From positions 17,588,001 through 17,652,000 of the forward strand of contig JAVHKY010000054.1 in assembly GCA_035079385.1 (NCBI GenBank): DNA of 64,000 bases, in the 5' to 3' direction. Below are positions 29,401 to 41,510 of the stretch, piece after piece. The notes beneath the pieces were generated by a model, which saw nothing but the letters and a program-made list of their open reading frames with translations, was not told where the DNA came from and did not search any database. The DNA is from Aspidiotus rigidus. Taxonomy: Eukaryota > Arthropoda > Insecta > Hemiptera > Diaspididae. The position numbers were made by a program, and so were the translations under genes. The first letter of the stretch is position 1. Every line of letters begins with the position of its first letter.

Positions 29401-29659
29401 CACACCCAGCCCTAAGATTCATTTCCTTTACTTTAAAGTGTTGAATGTTTATTTTTGTTCCCCTGAAGTCGTAGAGGTACAAACTAAGTTACAGGGAGCC
29501 GTGCACTTCCATGAAGTGCAGGAATCTTCTCTCGAGTTGAGGTGACAATGCTTCAAATATTGGAATTCATGACTATGACAATACAAAGGAGATGATTGTT
29601 TTCTTGTGTCTCGGAAAAGGATTCCTCCACGTCATGCGAGTGCACGGCTATCAGTAAAA

Positions 29660-30020
29660 TTACGGCTTCCTTAACGAAGTTAAACGAGGAACGCAGGGAA
29701 CCTGTTTTATGATTCGAATGAGATTTGGTATTGAAAATTCAAGGAAGCCTAGATTTGGAGAAAGGTAGTAAAAAGAAGGCCTAGACCAACTCCAAATTTT
29801 TCTAAGTCCCCCTCCTATCATATATAGCTCGAGAGTCGAAATTTTTTTAAGTTCCCCTCCTATCATATATGGCTCGAGAGTCGAAATTTTTCCAAGTCCC
29901 CCTTCTATCATATATGGCTCGAGAGTCGAAATTTTTCTAAGTTTTTCGCTGGACGGCGGACGGCGCACGGCGCACGGCAGATTTCTCAAATAGCCCCCCA
30001 TGAAACAGGTTCCCTGTTGA
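29660..30020. mobile_element. Minisatellite-bearing element, copy M0
   Basis: Head ACGGCTTCCTTAACGAAGTT, then GCAGGGAACCTGTTTTATGA, about three 45-bp units (ATCATATATGGCTCGAGAGT, CGAAATTTTT, AAGTCCCC), then TTTTTCGCTGGACGGCGGAC and end CATGAAACAGGTTCCCTGTT. GGGAACCTGTTTTAT is inverted at the two ends. The same unit recurs at 58412-58936, 59368-59897 and 60162-60462. Confidence 0.75.
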
Positions 30021-30069
30021 CACAATTTGTACCGCTGCGACTCGAGGGGGCGAAAGGAACACATGAATC

Positions 30070-31505
30070 ATTGTGGCGAGTGTGTATCTTTGATTTTTTT
30101 AATATTTTCAGAGCGTCCCAACGACTGGAGAATTTTTTTCAATTTTTTTTAAACTCGGCGTAAGTGTTCTTAGAGGAATCGACCATACCAATGAGCGTCT
30201 GGAGAATTTATTGAATATTTTTTTCGAAATAGGGATGTATTTACTCAAAAATTGACCTTATTGATAAATAGAATATAAAAATCACTATTCTCCAAGTTCA
30301 AATACGAGTAGCAGATATTTTCAATTTTTCATTTTCAGACTATTCCAGCGACTGAAGAATTTCTGGACTATTTTTTTCAAACTCGGCGGACATGTTTACA
30401 TAAGAATTGAACGAATTGTGGAATGAAATACCAAAACTCAATGTCCTCCAGGGTAAAAAATTGGATGTTCTCAATTATTTGTTCTTTCCAGACCATTACA
30501 GCGCTGGAGAATTTTTTGACTATTTTTTTCAAACTTGGTGTACATGTTTACTTAGGAATTGAACGAATTAATGAATGAAATACCAAAACTCACAGTCCTC
30601 CAGGGTGAAAAAGTGGATTTTCTCTAATTTTTGTCATTTCCAGAACGTTCCAGCGACTGGAGACTTTTTTGACCATTTTTTTCAAACTCGGCAAACATGT
30701 TTACTTAAGGATTGAACGAATTGACGAATGAAATACCAAAACTCACGGTCCTCCAGGGTGAAAAAGTGGATTTTCTCACTTCTCTACTATTTTCAGAGTC
30801 GTTCCAGCGACTGGAGAATTTTTCAACTATTTTTCTCAATCTAACGTACTCCACCTAATCGGTGGACGTGTTTACATAAGAATTGATCAAATCGATAAAC
30901 GAAATACTGGAAATATATTTTTGGTCTATCAACATTCCCATTTCATCTCATGGAGGAGTGCGTATTTTTCACCTCGAACATTGACCATTGATTTCTCGCG
31001 GTCTATATTGCGGTAGCAGTCATAGTTCACCCCGCTATTCATGGAAAAATCACAGAAATTCATTGAATATTGATTTTTTTGGGAATGTTGCACCTCACCG
31101 AGGACTATGGTACTCATGTATGTTGTAGTAGAGGGTATGGCGCTTCAAATGAATGATTTTCCCCAGGTGCCTCCCCCCCAATTTTTTTTTATTCGAGTTT
31201 GAAGTTTTGTTATAGCTAGAAACTGGGGAAAATATGAATGTTTTTTTTTTTTTTTAAATACCATGGATGAACGTTCACATATACTAAAATGTCCTCAAGT
31301 TTCATCGCTGTGCGATCATTATTGGCTAAGATATAGCCATTTGGATTTTAGGCCTAAAAATCACTCTGCAGCCCATGTGGGTGAGCGGATGGGTCCAATT
31401 TTTTGGATTTCGAGTTTTCTCATTGAGGACAACATTTTGACGGACATTTGAAACATTTTCCGACCAAGGCCATTCCCCCCCCCCTCACCCGGCTAGAGCC
31501 TTTCG
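30070..31505 (-). mobile_element. Repeat element X, copy 3 (right arm)
   Basis: Minus-oriented element X ending with its terminus at 31448-31505 (CATTTTCCGACCAAGGCCAT, then ACCCGGCTAGAGCC). This copy shows the X head intact across the point where copy 2 is split by a PLE: GGTCGGAAAATGTTTCAAAT then GTCCGTCAAAATG. Confidence 0.8.
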
Positions 31506-32148
31506 CACCATCCGTGAAGAGTGAATGAAATATGTGATCAAATTCAAAGAGAAACAAATACATTTGCAACATTACAAGCTTCTACACCAGACTTTGAATC
31601 TGATGATTCTGGGACGGGAAAGGGTGAAAAATTGACAACCCCTCAAGTTTTAATGGGGGACGAAATTCAATATATCCTGGAGGCTGACAATCTATTCAAT
31701 GAAAGATATTATCTTTCTCAACTTTTTGTATACGTATCAAGATTATTATGTAATATTCACTTAAAGCATTAGGCACATGGGAATGAAAGAATTCTTCTCC
31801 TCTACAGACAACTGAAATTGCACAAGAATAACCAACAAATCTAACATGCTGTGGCTTTTTACTCCCACACATCTTATAACATCGCCAAAGTTTTATTGGT
31901 TTGGTTTGAAGTGGTTTCAGGATTTGCTCCCACTAATTCCATTGAGTTTGCTGCTGACCTCAAAATTAAGAATTTTCCGTTACGGTCAATACTGTTTAGA
32001 ATAGATGCTATCAATATGTAGGTTATGGTTTGGTGGTGGGTTGCTGTTGGGGTGCGGGTGAGGCGCTGCAACTAAGAGTACTAGGAGAAGGATACTCTGA
32101 GACTAATTAAACCGTAGGGAAGGAAAACCTATATTTTTTTAAAAGACC
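31506..32148. other. No gene recognised
   Basis: Contains an 83-codon frame at 31521-31772 (+) without a recognisable family. Otherwise unremarkable AT-rich DNA. Confidence 0.45.
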
Positions 32149-32149
32149 A

Positions 32150-33540
32150 CCTGTCTCCTTGCAGGCTAGGGCACGGGCTCATAGGATAAGGGAAGGATGA
32201 CCCCGACAGAAAACCGTCAACTGGTGTAGGCAGTCACACCTGCATCAGGATCATCTTCATGTATGGGGTTACGTACTCGCCTCACGTCCTTTGTGAATAG
32301 GGTTACGTACTGCTTTTATAGCCTTCACGTCGCCATCTGGACCTTCACGCCCCATACCACTCTATTTGCCTGGCCCTGGTGGAGTCTCTTCCAGTGACTA
32401 GGTAGGAGATGGGAAACTCTGACAATGAAAACCCGGTCATAGCCGTAAGATGTGTGCCTTTCCCTGCGAGGACCAAGCAGCTCGCGGGGGAAGTATGGTT
32501 CTGCAAAATGATCTGGGAAGGCGGAAGCAGCTTCCCAGATAACGCCTCACACTGCAACTCTATTACAGATGCGATGACGAAAGATATGGAAATGGGTGCC
32601 GATTTGGAGGCGGCAAACCGGCTCCCCACGCTGATGCGCTCAGGCAGCGAAAGGTCGGCGGGTATCGTCCCGGAATCCAACGATAAGGCACACAAGAGAG
32701 CCCAAGCGACCGCCCAAGATGAGAAGCAGGATAAAGTGTTTTCGATGACAATGAAGACACCGCCTCCCAGTACAGCAAAACAGGCTGGAGAAGTTGAACG
32801 TGGATATCACTCGTCCCCGAAGTTTTTCCAAATTCAGCAGCCAACGCGAGCCAGTAAAAGGGTCAAGATAGATGGAGAGTCGTCGCCTGATGACCATGAC
32901 CGGTTTGGGACACCTACCGCGCGCACGCCACCCATCCTACCAGCCATACCAGGAGGAAAACTTAGGAAAGCCAATGCTGAACTCAATAAATCAAATGCCT
33001 TGCTGCAGACGGACATCATGAAGAAAGATGTCAAGATTATGAGGCTGCAAGAGGAGTGCTCTGTGCAGCAGATGCGAGTCAACCAGCAGAAGCTTCAATT
33101 GGATAAGCAGCAGCAGGAGATCAAGATGCTGAAACTCCAAGTCCGATAGGCCATCCTGAAGAAGCCACAGGCCGAGCAATTCCTTCTGAAGCAGGTTGCT
33201 GAACAGAAGCGACAGATCAACATGCTAAAGGATGGAAGTTGCCAATCTTCAGCAACGCTTGAAGTCGCCGCCTACTCAAGCGGCCAACAAGCTGGTGCAA
33301 TCATCGCAGCCAGCATAACCACAACAACTGCAGTAGAAACAGCAACTGCAGCAGCAGAATCGGCAACCGCAACTGCAACAGCGGCAGCAGGGACTGCAGC
33401 AGCGACCTTCAGCACTGCAAACTGGCTCAGGATCTTTCTGGCAGTTTGTAGCTGAGGAGAGAACGCACATTGTAATTACCAGCGAGTATTACAATGTTGC
33501 GAGAGGACAAGGATTTTTTAATAGAATTGAAAGTAATAAA
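32150..33540 (+). mobile_element. LINE-like 5' region with coiled-coil ORF1
   Basis: GC-richer 5' leader (about 32150-32408), ORF1-like frame with a helical coiled-coil, and a Gln-rich 3' portion in shifted frame. Composition differs sharply from flanks. Assignment to LINE ORF1 rests on architecture and neighbouring R1-like pieces, not on a decisive motif. Confidence 0.45.
32409..33149 (+). CDS. Probable LINE ORF1 (coiled coil), frameshifted at the end
   Basis: 246 codons. Residues 1-180 are polar and low-complexity with a basic stretch (ASKRVKIDGES). Residues about 180-246 form a clear heptad coiled coil (AELNKSNALLQTDIMKKD, then QMRVNQQKLQLDKQQQEIKM). After the stop the coil continues in another frame (ILKKPQAEQFLLKQVAEQKR), and a third frame is Gln-rich to about 33500 ending in GSGSFWQFVAEERTH. 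No zinc knuckle or RRM seen. Could be a host coiled-coil gene instead. Confidence 0.45.
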   Translation: MGNSDNENPVIAVRCVPFPARTKQLAGEVWFCKMIWEGGSSFPDNASHCNSITDAMTKDMEMGADLEAANRLPTLMRSGSERSAGIVPESNDKAHKRAQATAQDEKQDKVFSMTMKTPPPSTAKQAGEVERGYHSSPKFFQIQQPTRASKRVKIDGESSPDDHDRFGTPTARTPPILPAIPGGKLRKANAELNKSNALLQTDIMKKDVKIMRLQEECSVQQMRVNQQKLQLDKQQQEIKMLKLQVR

Positions 33541-34079
33541 TGCTCTCAAATATTGTTTCAAAAATGAAGAAAATGGTGATTTTTTGAACGTGTCAAATTT
33601 CCTCAAATTTTGGGTCAAAAATGAAGAAATCCATGATTGTGCCAGACTGTGCCAGGATGAATATCTTATATCTACTGACTACCAATTGTCCTTCTTGCAT
33701 GTTCCCAATTTTGACCTAGTCCTTCTTTCCACATTTGGGGGAAATATGCAACTCACCCGCCTCTTCGGACCAAACCTGGATTTCTCACTAGACGGACAAC
33801 GCTTCAGCCTTGGACGCAAAATTTGGTCCGTGGTTTGGGAACAGTAATATTTTCTCATTATGACAATTAAGTATCAGGAAAATCGTTAAAAAATATAATT
33901 TTTTCTGTAGCTCATACTGAGCGTTGGTCAGTCCTTCAATCTGAGATCAATAGCATACATCGAAGTTCGCATGTAACTTCAAAGTTTCTCATCAGATACT
34001 CAGTGAAGATGAAGTGATGATACTGCCCCAAGTTTCTGGAGAAATTGGAAAGTGATTGGCTTCCTCAAAATATTAATTT
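33541..34079. other. No gene recognised
   Basis: A 117-codon frame at 33494-33847 has no recognisable family. Sequence otherwise AT-rich. Confidence 0.4.
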
Positions 34080-34190
34080 AGAGTGAGGGAGAGGTCAAGA
34101 AAATTGATAGTTTTTCCACCAATTTCAAGCGTGAATCTGATTGAAGGATAAAGAGAAATGATGAGTGAAATAAAATCTTGCAAGTGGGTA
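34080..34190 (-). pseudogene. PLE RT relic (palm end)
   Basis: The minus strand reads ISLYPSIRFTLEIGGKTINF then LDLSLTL, matching SLYPSIKFTLEVGGSSINFL in family B. Upstream (34190-34260 minus) a decayed WYVNGFLHV may be the YVDD strand with both Asp lost. Ancient copy, family not assignable. Confidence 0.7.
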
Positions 34191-35412
34191 ACTGAGACGG
34201 TCTATACATGCAAGAAACCATTTACATACCAAAGAATTACCTCAGCATGGACAGAAAGACGGTTGGAAAAAGTAAAAAGGAAGTTTAGCAAGAGAGACTG
34301 AATCCGCGTGAGCTCGAAAGCGTAGCCATTAGCCGCAAGCAAGTAATCCAAACTATTATATATGACATGAGACTGAAAGCCCGAACCAGAATTGGGGAGT
34401 GCCGTTGGACATCAAAGAAAGATACATCGAACCAGTGACAGAACGCAAGTAGCGCAGGAAGGTTACAAATCTACAGACGAAGATCCGACAGAACAAACAC
34501 AGTAAGGGCATCGGTGGTAATGGAAAAGAAAAACTCAGGACGAAAAGAGCAGTTCTACATTGTAGGAGCTGACTGTTTCAACTTTCTAAATCTGAAGTAC
34601 AAATTTTCGACATTGATCTCGAAAAATTTGCTCAGAATCCTAGTAGAGTTGCGAGACTGCACGTAATGAGAAACAAAAACCAGATCTTCATTGGAGACGC
34701 GATTTATGTCGAAAATTTTCTGCCTCACACTTTTTATCTCGTCTGGAAGTCCTAACTGATAAAGTGTTTTTCTCCGCGCGAATGGAAAAATGTACATCGT
34801 TAAGACCAGAACGAAGTCGTGCGGCGCAATAGGCCATTTTTCAAGCGCGAAAATTTTTTGTCGCCACTATATTCGCTGCTCGCGGTCTCGTAAAATATCT
34901 TCTTCTCGCTCGCAATGTACAAAACTATTCTCGAGTTAACGCGCTACCGCCGCCGTGTATTGACAACGATATCGCATTCAGAAGATCACGCCTTTTTCAG
35001 GTTAGTTATCGTCGAAACTTCTACCGAATTTATTTACGAGTGTAGCGCGACGGTAAATTACAAAAAGTGCGAAATACAAGAGACAATGCTAACGTAAACG
35101 AAGCTATAGAGGGAGGAGAAAAACTGCGACACACAAAGAATGAAGGTGTAAGATTTTCGTATAATTATGTAATATCATCGTCTGTATACACGCGAGAAAG
35201 AATAGGAAAAGAATGAGGTATCCATATCGAATTCTTACAATGCCCTTCATAATGTTGTACAAGTAAATAACCTCTCCTACTATAAGTCCAATAAATGTGG
35301 AGTATGTGATCATTGTACAACAACAATGCACAAATACGTGTGTTAGAAGACGATTAAGTAGAATAACATATTGTCCCGATAACGTCATCAAGTTTTAATT
35401 CTTATCATATTC
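34191..35412. other. No gene recognised
   Basis: Possible further decayed PLE to about 34480, then unique DNA. Short frames (34555-34797, 34915-35097, 35104-35391) carry no family motif. Confidence 0.4.
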
Positions 35413-35750
35413 TCCTATAACAGTGTTTCTCAACCGGTGTGCCGCGGTACATCACTGTGCCGCAAGCCCCCCTCAGGTGTGCCGCAATACTTTTATCAAA
35501 AACATAAATTAACATGAACTAAAAACAGAATTGCCATTTTTTTTTCATGATTTAACAAATTAATGATATTATTTAACTAAATAAATGAAAAATATTTTAT
35601 TAATATAAATAAACATAATATTTAATTTCGAATTTAAAAATGTTATAAAATGAAAATAATTTCAATTCTTGGTGCAAAGTAAATTTTTGAAATTCAATTT
35701 ATTAATTTAAATAAGAAAATAAATTTAAAAAATTAAATTAATAATTATAT

Positions 35751-35815
35751 CCTTAAGGATAACAGGATGAATAAATAAAATATTTTTAATTTGTTACCTC
35801 GATGTTGAATTAATA
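35751..35815 (+). pseudogene. Mitochondrial large-subunit rRNA-like core in hAT copy 2
   Basis: ATCCTTAAGGATAACAGGAT, then TTGTTACCTCGATGTTGAAT with spacing as in insect 16S rRNA (TTAGGGATAACAG ... GACCTCGATGTTGAATTAA). Both are among the most conserved LSU rRNA stretches. Copy 3 has the same at 40878-40945. Too short and altered to be functional. Confidence 0.75.
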
Positions 35816-35904
35816 GAATTATATTAAAATAATTTATATAATTTAATCTGTAATTCTATTTAATTGATTAGGAATACAATCTATTTTAATATCTATCGAT
35901 GGTA

Positions 35905-35970
35905 ATGTTCATAAATGAATTACATCTAAATGGAATACCCCGACGATATATCATTTTCTCTGATTTTATT
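35905..35970 (+). pseudogene. COX1-like segment in hAT copy 2
   Basis: Reads ELHLNGIPRRYIIFSDFIL in a shifted mitochondrial-type frame, matching the COX1 block LNGMPRRYSDYPD. The same stretch is at 23395-23470 and 41035-41100. Non-functional fragment. Confidence 0.7.
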
Positions 35971-36392
35971 CTATTTTGAAACAATTTTTCAACAATAAAT
36001 ATTATAGAATCAAAAAATTCCAATAATAATATAATGACGTATAAAAAAAATTCAATTTAAATATAATTAAATAAAATTTGTCATTAAAAAATAAAACATA
36101 AATAAAATTGAAATAAATGAAATTAATTGTATATTTTGTATTCAATTTAATTGACATAAATTAAATTTATAATTCATTTATTAATAATTATTTCAACTTT
36201 TATTATGATCAAAATATTGATTATTAATTTTTTTCATATTAATTTATTATTAAATTTTTTTTTAAATAATTTTTTTGATATTTTGAATTTTTTTCAAATT
36301 TAAATTATTTATTAATGAAATTACTCTAAAAAGTAATCATACACACTATCGGACTGATGTGTTCCAATTTTTGAATGCCGTCAGTTCCAGTG

Positions 36393-36731
36393 TTATATTT
36401 TCTTAAACTTGAGTCCAAACCTGCACTCACTGTCATAAAAATCAAGAAATTTCTGCGACTTGGACAAAAATACGGATTTTATTTCATGTTTCCTGATAAA
36501 TTTCGAAATTAGAAAAGCCCAGAGGGTTTCCAGTAAATGCAGGAAACATCCAGACACTTCTGTGTACACGGATGGCAAAATTTTTTTTAGTCCCGGTGGA
36601 AGATCTCTTGTTTCTCGGAACTGTAGTATAGAGAAAGAAGGGTGAAGCTTCATATAGCCATCTTGTAGGCCACAAATTCTGAAATTATAGGAAGAGGAAA
36701 TCTGTAGAGACATGCAAATGTCAAAACGCAC
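36393..36731 (-). other. Conserved 112-codon frame inside hAT copy 2
   Basis: Same unknown frame as at 23878-24216, differing at a handful of residues. Whether it is translated is unknown. Confidence 0.35.
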
Positions 36732-36832
36732 AAAAAAGTTCGCTACAATTTGAAGTTCTGGAAATGCTGTGCCGCAGGAATATCATCTCGTGGAAAAATG
36801 TGCCGCGATATAAGAAAGGTTGAGAAACTCTG

Positions 36833-37262
36833 TCCTATAGTATTATCCAGTGTCCTGGGTAAACTATTCCAAAAAATACTCAATAAAAGACTACTTTGGT
36901 ATCTAGAATCGAATAATAATTCTCTCACCTTTCCAAGACGGCTTTAGAAAATGACGAAATACCATTCAATCCCTTGTCGATCAAATCTACCATCCTGTCT
37001 TTACTCCATCTTTTCTGATCTCCAAGAAGCCTTCCGCCGAGTCTGGAGACACCTCATCGTAAACGAACTTCACGAAATTGGCCGTCGACAATCTCCCTAA
37101 TATTCTCCAGAGTTTCCTTCATGACAGAACATTAAAAGTACGAGTTCAAAATACAACCTCTTCCCCTCTCCCTGTCGAAAACGGTGTGCTCCAGGGAGAA
37201 GTATTTAGTGTCTTGCCCTTCCTCATAGCCATCAACTCTATCCAATCATTTACTTATTTCCT
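36833..37262 (+). pseudogene. Jockey-like LINE RT fragment
   Basis: Frameshifted translation: RPIVLSSVLGKLFQKILNKR then LLWYLESNN, FDLQEAFRRVW, NLPNILQSFLHDRTLKVRVQ and PLPVENGVLQGEVFSVLPFL then IAIN. This is the order of RT blocks (YRPISLLSVLGKLFEKI, D-AFD region, GVPQGSVLS) of Jockey-type LINEs. The catalytic Asp of the first palm strand appears lost (LQEAF). The FADD motif is beyond the break at about 37262. Confidence 0.7.
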
Positions 37263-37279
37263 TTGAAATGATACTAGAA

Positions 37280-38755
37280 GAGGAGATGTAGAAAGAAACA
37301 ACGAACTCCTTTGAAATGAAAAAACTGGACCTTGGGAAGTTCCACAGTAAGATGAGCATAATTCCAAAGTTCAATCTAAATGATACATACATCAGCGTAC
37401 AGGAAAATGCGGAAATCCTCACAGAATGGACTAAAAATGCAATAGAAGAATCAACAACAGAACACATACGCACAACAAAACCATACTGGTGGTCTAATGA
37501 CTTGGAGAGCCACCGAATAAACAGAAAAATACATAGATGCCAGAACATAGAAAACCACAACACACTCAAGGAGACAAAGAAACAACTGAGGAGAGATTGG
37601 CGGAATGAGATAAGAAAAGCGAAAGAAAAAGCTTGGCGTAAATTTGTTAGTCACACAAAGCCATGAAGAAAACCGTACAAAGTGATTGTCAAATCAAAGA
37701 AACCCTCGTCCACATTGGGTTATCCATAAATACGGGATGCTGATAAAACAGACCAAGAGGCTTGCAGAACCCTACCCTACTAGAAGCAATGTTCCTAAAA
37801 AGCAGTCGCTGCTTAATCTACAACCCAGCAAATGAACCAATAGAAGAATACAAATATATCAATAATATAGAGATGATCAGAATACTCAAGAAATGTAAAA
37901 ATAGGTCTGCTCCCGGAAAAGGTGGGATCAACTGTAAGTCGCCGCCAGGAGTTCTGCCCTGGATGTATAACCAGTGCATGCGTTGGAAGACTTTTCCAGA
38001 AGTATAGAAAGCAGGAAAAGTATCGATGATAAGAACAGAAAATGAAATAGGAGAATACTAGCCCTTAACACTATTGCTGACTAGCACTAGGAAAACTGTT
38101 TGTACGATACCTGGCTGATAAAATGACAAGAATCGCGGACCCGCAACTATCAAAGCAACAATATGGTCTTTGTCGTGGAAAAAGCTGCGAAGACTGCATC
38201 TATGCAGTAAGTTGCCAGATAGAACAAATGAGAAGAGCGACAAACTATGTGATGGCAATTTCGTTAGACATATTGGGAGCCTTTGATCATATTATAGAAT
38301 GGCAATACTTGATAAAGGCCATGGAAAATATGAATCTCCCAGACTACCTCATCAAGATAATAAAATCTTGGACAGTTGAACATGGCCAAGAGTGTATGAC
38401 TTTAGAACGTGGCACCCCACAAGGAAAAGGTGATAAGCGCACTTCTCTGGAACATAGGAAATAACAACATATTAAAAATGTTAGAAAGTAGATGGATGTG
38501 TCATTTCTGCTAGGGGCAGACGACACACTCCTACTCACAACAGACAATAATGTGATGAGCATGCAAACAAAAATCAAACAGGAAGTCAACAATATAGAAA
38601 AGTTCCTGAAGAAGGAGCCGAATCTGGATGATAAGTTTGTCACAATCTTTTCCAACGAGCTCATCTTGAGTAGAGATAAAGAAATCCTTCTTGGAGAATC
38701 ACAGGTTCCAAATTATTTTCAACCTGTTGTTTATAATTTCACTTATACATAGAAG
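37280..38755 (+). pseudogene. R1-like LINE ORF2 (endonuclease end to RT), frameshifted
   Basis: Reading across frames: PYWWSNDLESHRINRKIHRC near 37480-37540, KPYKVIVKSKKPS near 37670, ILKKCKNRSAPGKGGI near 37890, LSKQQYGLCRGKSCEDCIYA near 38143, AISLDILGAFDHI near 38255, LERGTPQG near 38405, and FLLGADDTLLL near 38505, where the RT YADD motif has Gly for Tyr. These are the standard landmarks in order. Several frameshifts and stops, so dead. Follows the Jockey-like fragment with no clear boundary. Confidence 0.75.
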
Positions 38756-39871
<1,116 letters not shown>

Positions 39872-40011
39872 TCCAGGCGCGGATTTAGGAGGGGAGGGGG
39901 GGGTGAAGGGGATATATATCCCTTCCTTAAACCTCAAAAAATGGCTGAAATCACGTATTTCGAACGATGAAATATCCACCCCTCTAGGAAGTACTCCTAA
40001 ATCCGCACCTG
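39872..40011. mobile_element. Probable hAT MITE (about 140 bp)
   Basis: CAGGCGCGGATTTAGGAG at the left is inverted (CTCCTAAATCCGCACCTG) at the right. CAGG(C/T)GCGGAT ends are common in hAT MITEs. I could not find an 8-bp duplication. A second CAGTGGCGGATCTTGGG end at about 40107 may be half of another such element. Confidence 0.65.
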
Positions 40012-40341
40012 CAGAAAGCTATGACTGAATTAGAAAGGAGTTATAATAACTAGACATTCGGTTGTAGCTAAATGAATGATTTCTTAATGGAATAAAAAAA
40101 GTCAGCAGTGGCGGATCTTGGGAGGGGATGAGTGACATAAGCTCCCGGCGATAGATTTTTCGGCGAGGCGACAATTTTTTTTTCATATTTTATTCGTGGC
40201 CATAATAATACATGACTATATCCCTGGGGTGCAGATATGTATTGGGATTCTTCGTAAGGAAAAGCACAACACAAATTGAAAGGCTGGATGGAAAAAGGAC
40301 CTTGGTCGACTAAGGCCCATTTTTCGCAAAATTGCCTAAAG

Positions 40342-40540
40342 CAGGGGTCCTCAACGGGTCGATCGCCAGCGTTCTCGAAAAATTGTCAAAAAAAAAATCA
40401 ATTTTGAAAGCGTTTTGGTCTCAGTCAAATTCAGTCCAGTCATTGGTATCCAAAGAAAAAATATGTTTTTTTTTAATTGATCGCGGAACATTTGGAAATT
40501 TTGAAAGTTGATCGTGGCTCAAAAAAGTTGAGTACCGCTG
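40342..40540. mobile_element. 199-bp hAT MITE with GCCTAAAG target duplication
   Basis: CAGGGGTCCTCAACGGG at the left and GTTGAGTACCGCTG at the right (inverse CAGCGGTACTCAAC) form imperfect TIRs. Both flanks are GCCTAAAG (40334-40341 and 40541-40548), a perfect 8-bp hAT-type duplication. Confidence 0.88.
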
Positions 40541-41510
40541 GCCTAAAGCAGGGATTCTCAACCGGTGTGCCGCGGTACATCACTGTGCCGCAAGCCCCCC
40601 TCAGGTGTGCCGCAAAACTTTTATCAAAAACATGAATCAGCATGAACTAAAAAAAGAATTGCCATTTTTTGTTCATGATTTAACAACCTAATGATATTAT
40701 TTAACTAAATAAATGAAAAATATTTTATTAATATAAATAAATATAATATTTAATTTCGAATTTAAAAATGTTATAAAATGAAGATGATTTCAATTCTTAG
40801 TGCAAAATAAATTTTTGAAATTCAATTTATTAATTTAAATAAGAAAATAAATTTAAAAAATCAAATTAATAATTATATCCTTAAGGATAATAGGATGATT
40901 AAATAAAATATTTTTAATTAATTGTTACCTCGATGTTGAATTAATAGAATTATATTAAAATAATTTATATAATTTAATCTGTAATTCTATTTAATTGATT
41001 GGGGATACAATCTATTTTAATATTTATTGATGGGAATGTTCATGAATGAATTACATTTAAATGGAATGCCCCAACGATATATCATTTTCTCTGATTTTAT
41101 TCTATTTTGAAATAATTTTTCAACAATAAATATTATAGAATAAAAAAAATCTAATGATAATATTATAATGTAGGTATTAAAAAATTCAATTTAAATATAA
41201 TTAAATAAAATTTTTTATTAAAAAATAAAACGTAAATAAAATTAACAATAAAAAAAGAGATTTTTCGGCACTGCCGTCGATATACAAAAATTTATTTATT
41301 TTAATTGTATATTTTGTATTCAATTTAATTGATATAAATTAAATTTATAATTCATTTAATAATAATTATTTCAACTTTTATTATGATCAAAATATTGATT
41401 ATTAATTTTTTTCATATTAATTTATTATTAAATTTTTTTCTAAATGATTTTTTTGATATTTTGAATTTTTTTCAAATTTAAATTATTTTATTAATGAAAT
41501 TACTCTAAAA

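Larger units (their letters stand above)
27972..31447. repeat. Large inverted repeat, about 1.09-kb arms, about 1.29-kb spacer
   Basis: Arms 27972-29065 and 30355-31447 are nearly identical in opposite orientation. For example, a 62-codon frame at 28302-28490 (+) has the same translation as 30929-31117 (-). The spacer holds the 45-bp minisatellite element at 29660-30020. Confidence 0.9.
35421..36832. mobile_element. hAT-like element with mitochondrial-like cargo, copy 2
   Basis: CAGTGTTTCTCAACCGGTGT at the left, GGTTGAGAAACTCTG at the right. The target duplication TCCTATAA/TCCTATAG has one mismatch. Contains an LSU-rRNA-like core (35751-35815) and a COX1-like stretch (35905-35970). Its right flank is the Jockey-like RT relic. 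Confidence 0.88.

Noticed and set aside
29694..30020. Standard hAT element from the CAGGGAACC ends
   Set aside because: The shared homology extends outside CAGGG into ACGGCTTCC..., and no 8-bp duplication flanks CAGGG...CCCTG.
33222..33455. Ala/Thr-rich frame after the coiled-coil ORF
   Set aside because: It is an off-frame reading of CAG/GCA-type Gln-rich sequence. The Gln frame continues the ORF1-like protein better.
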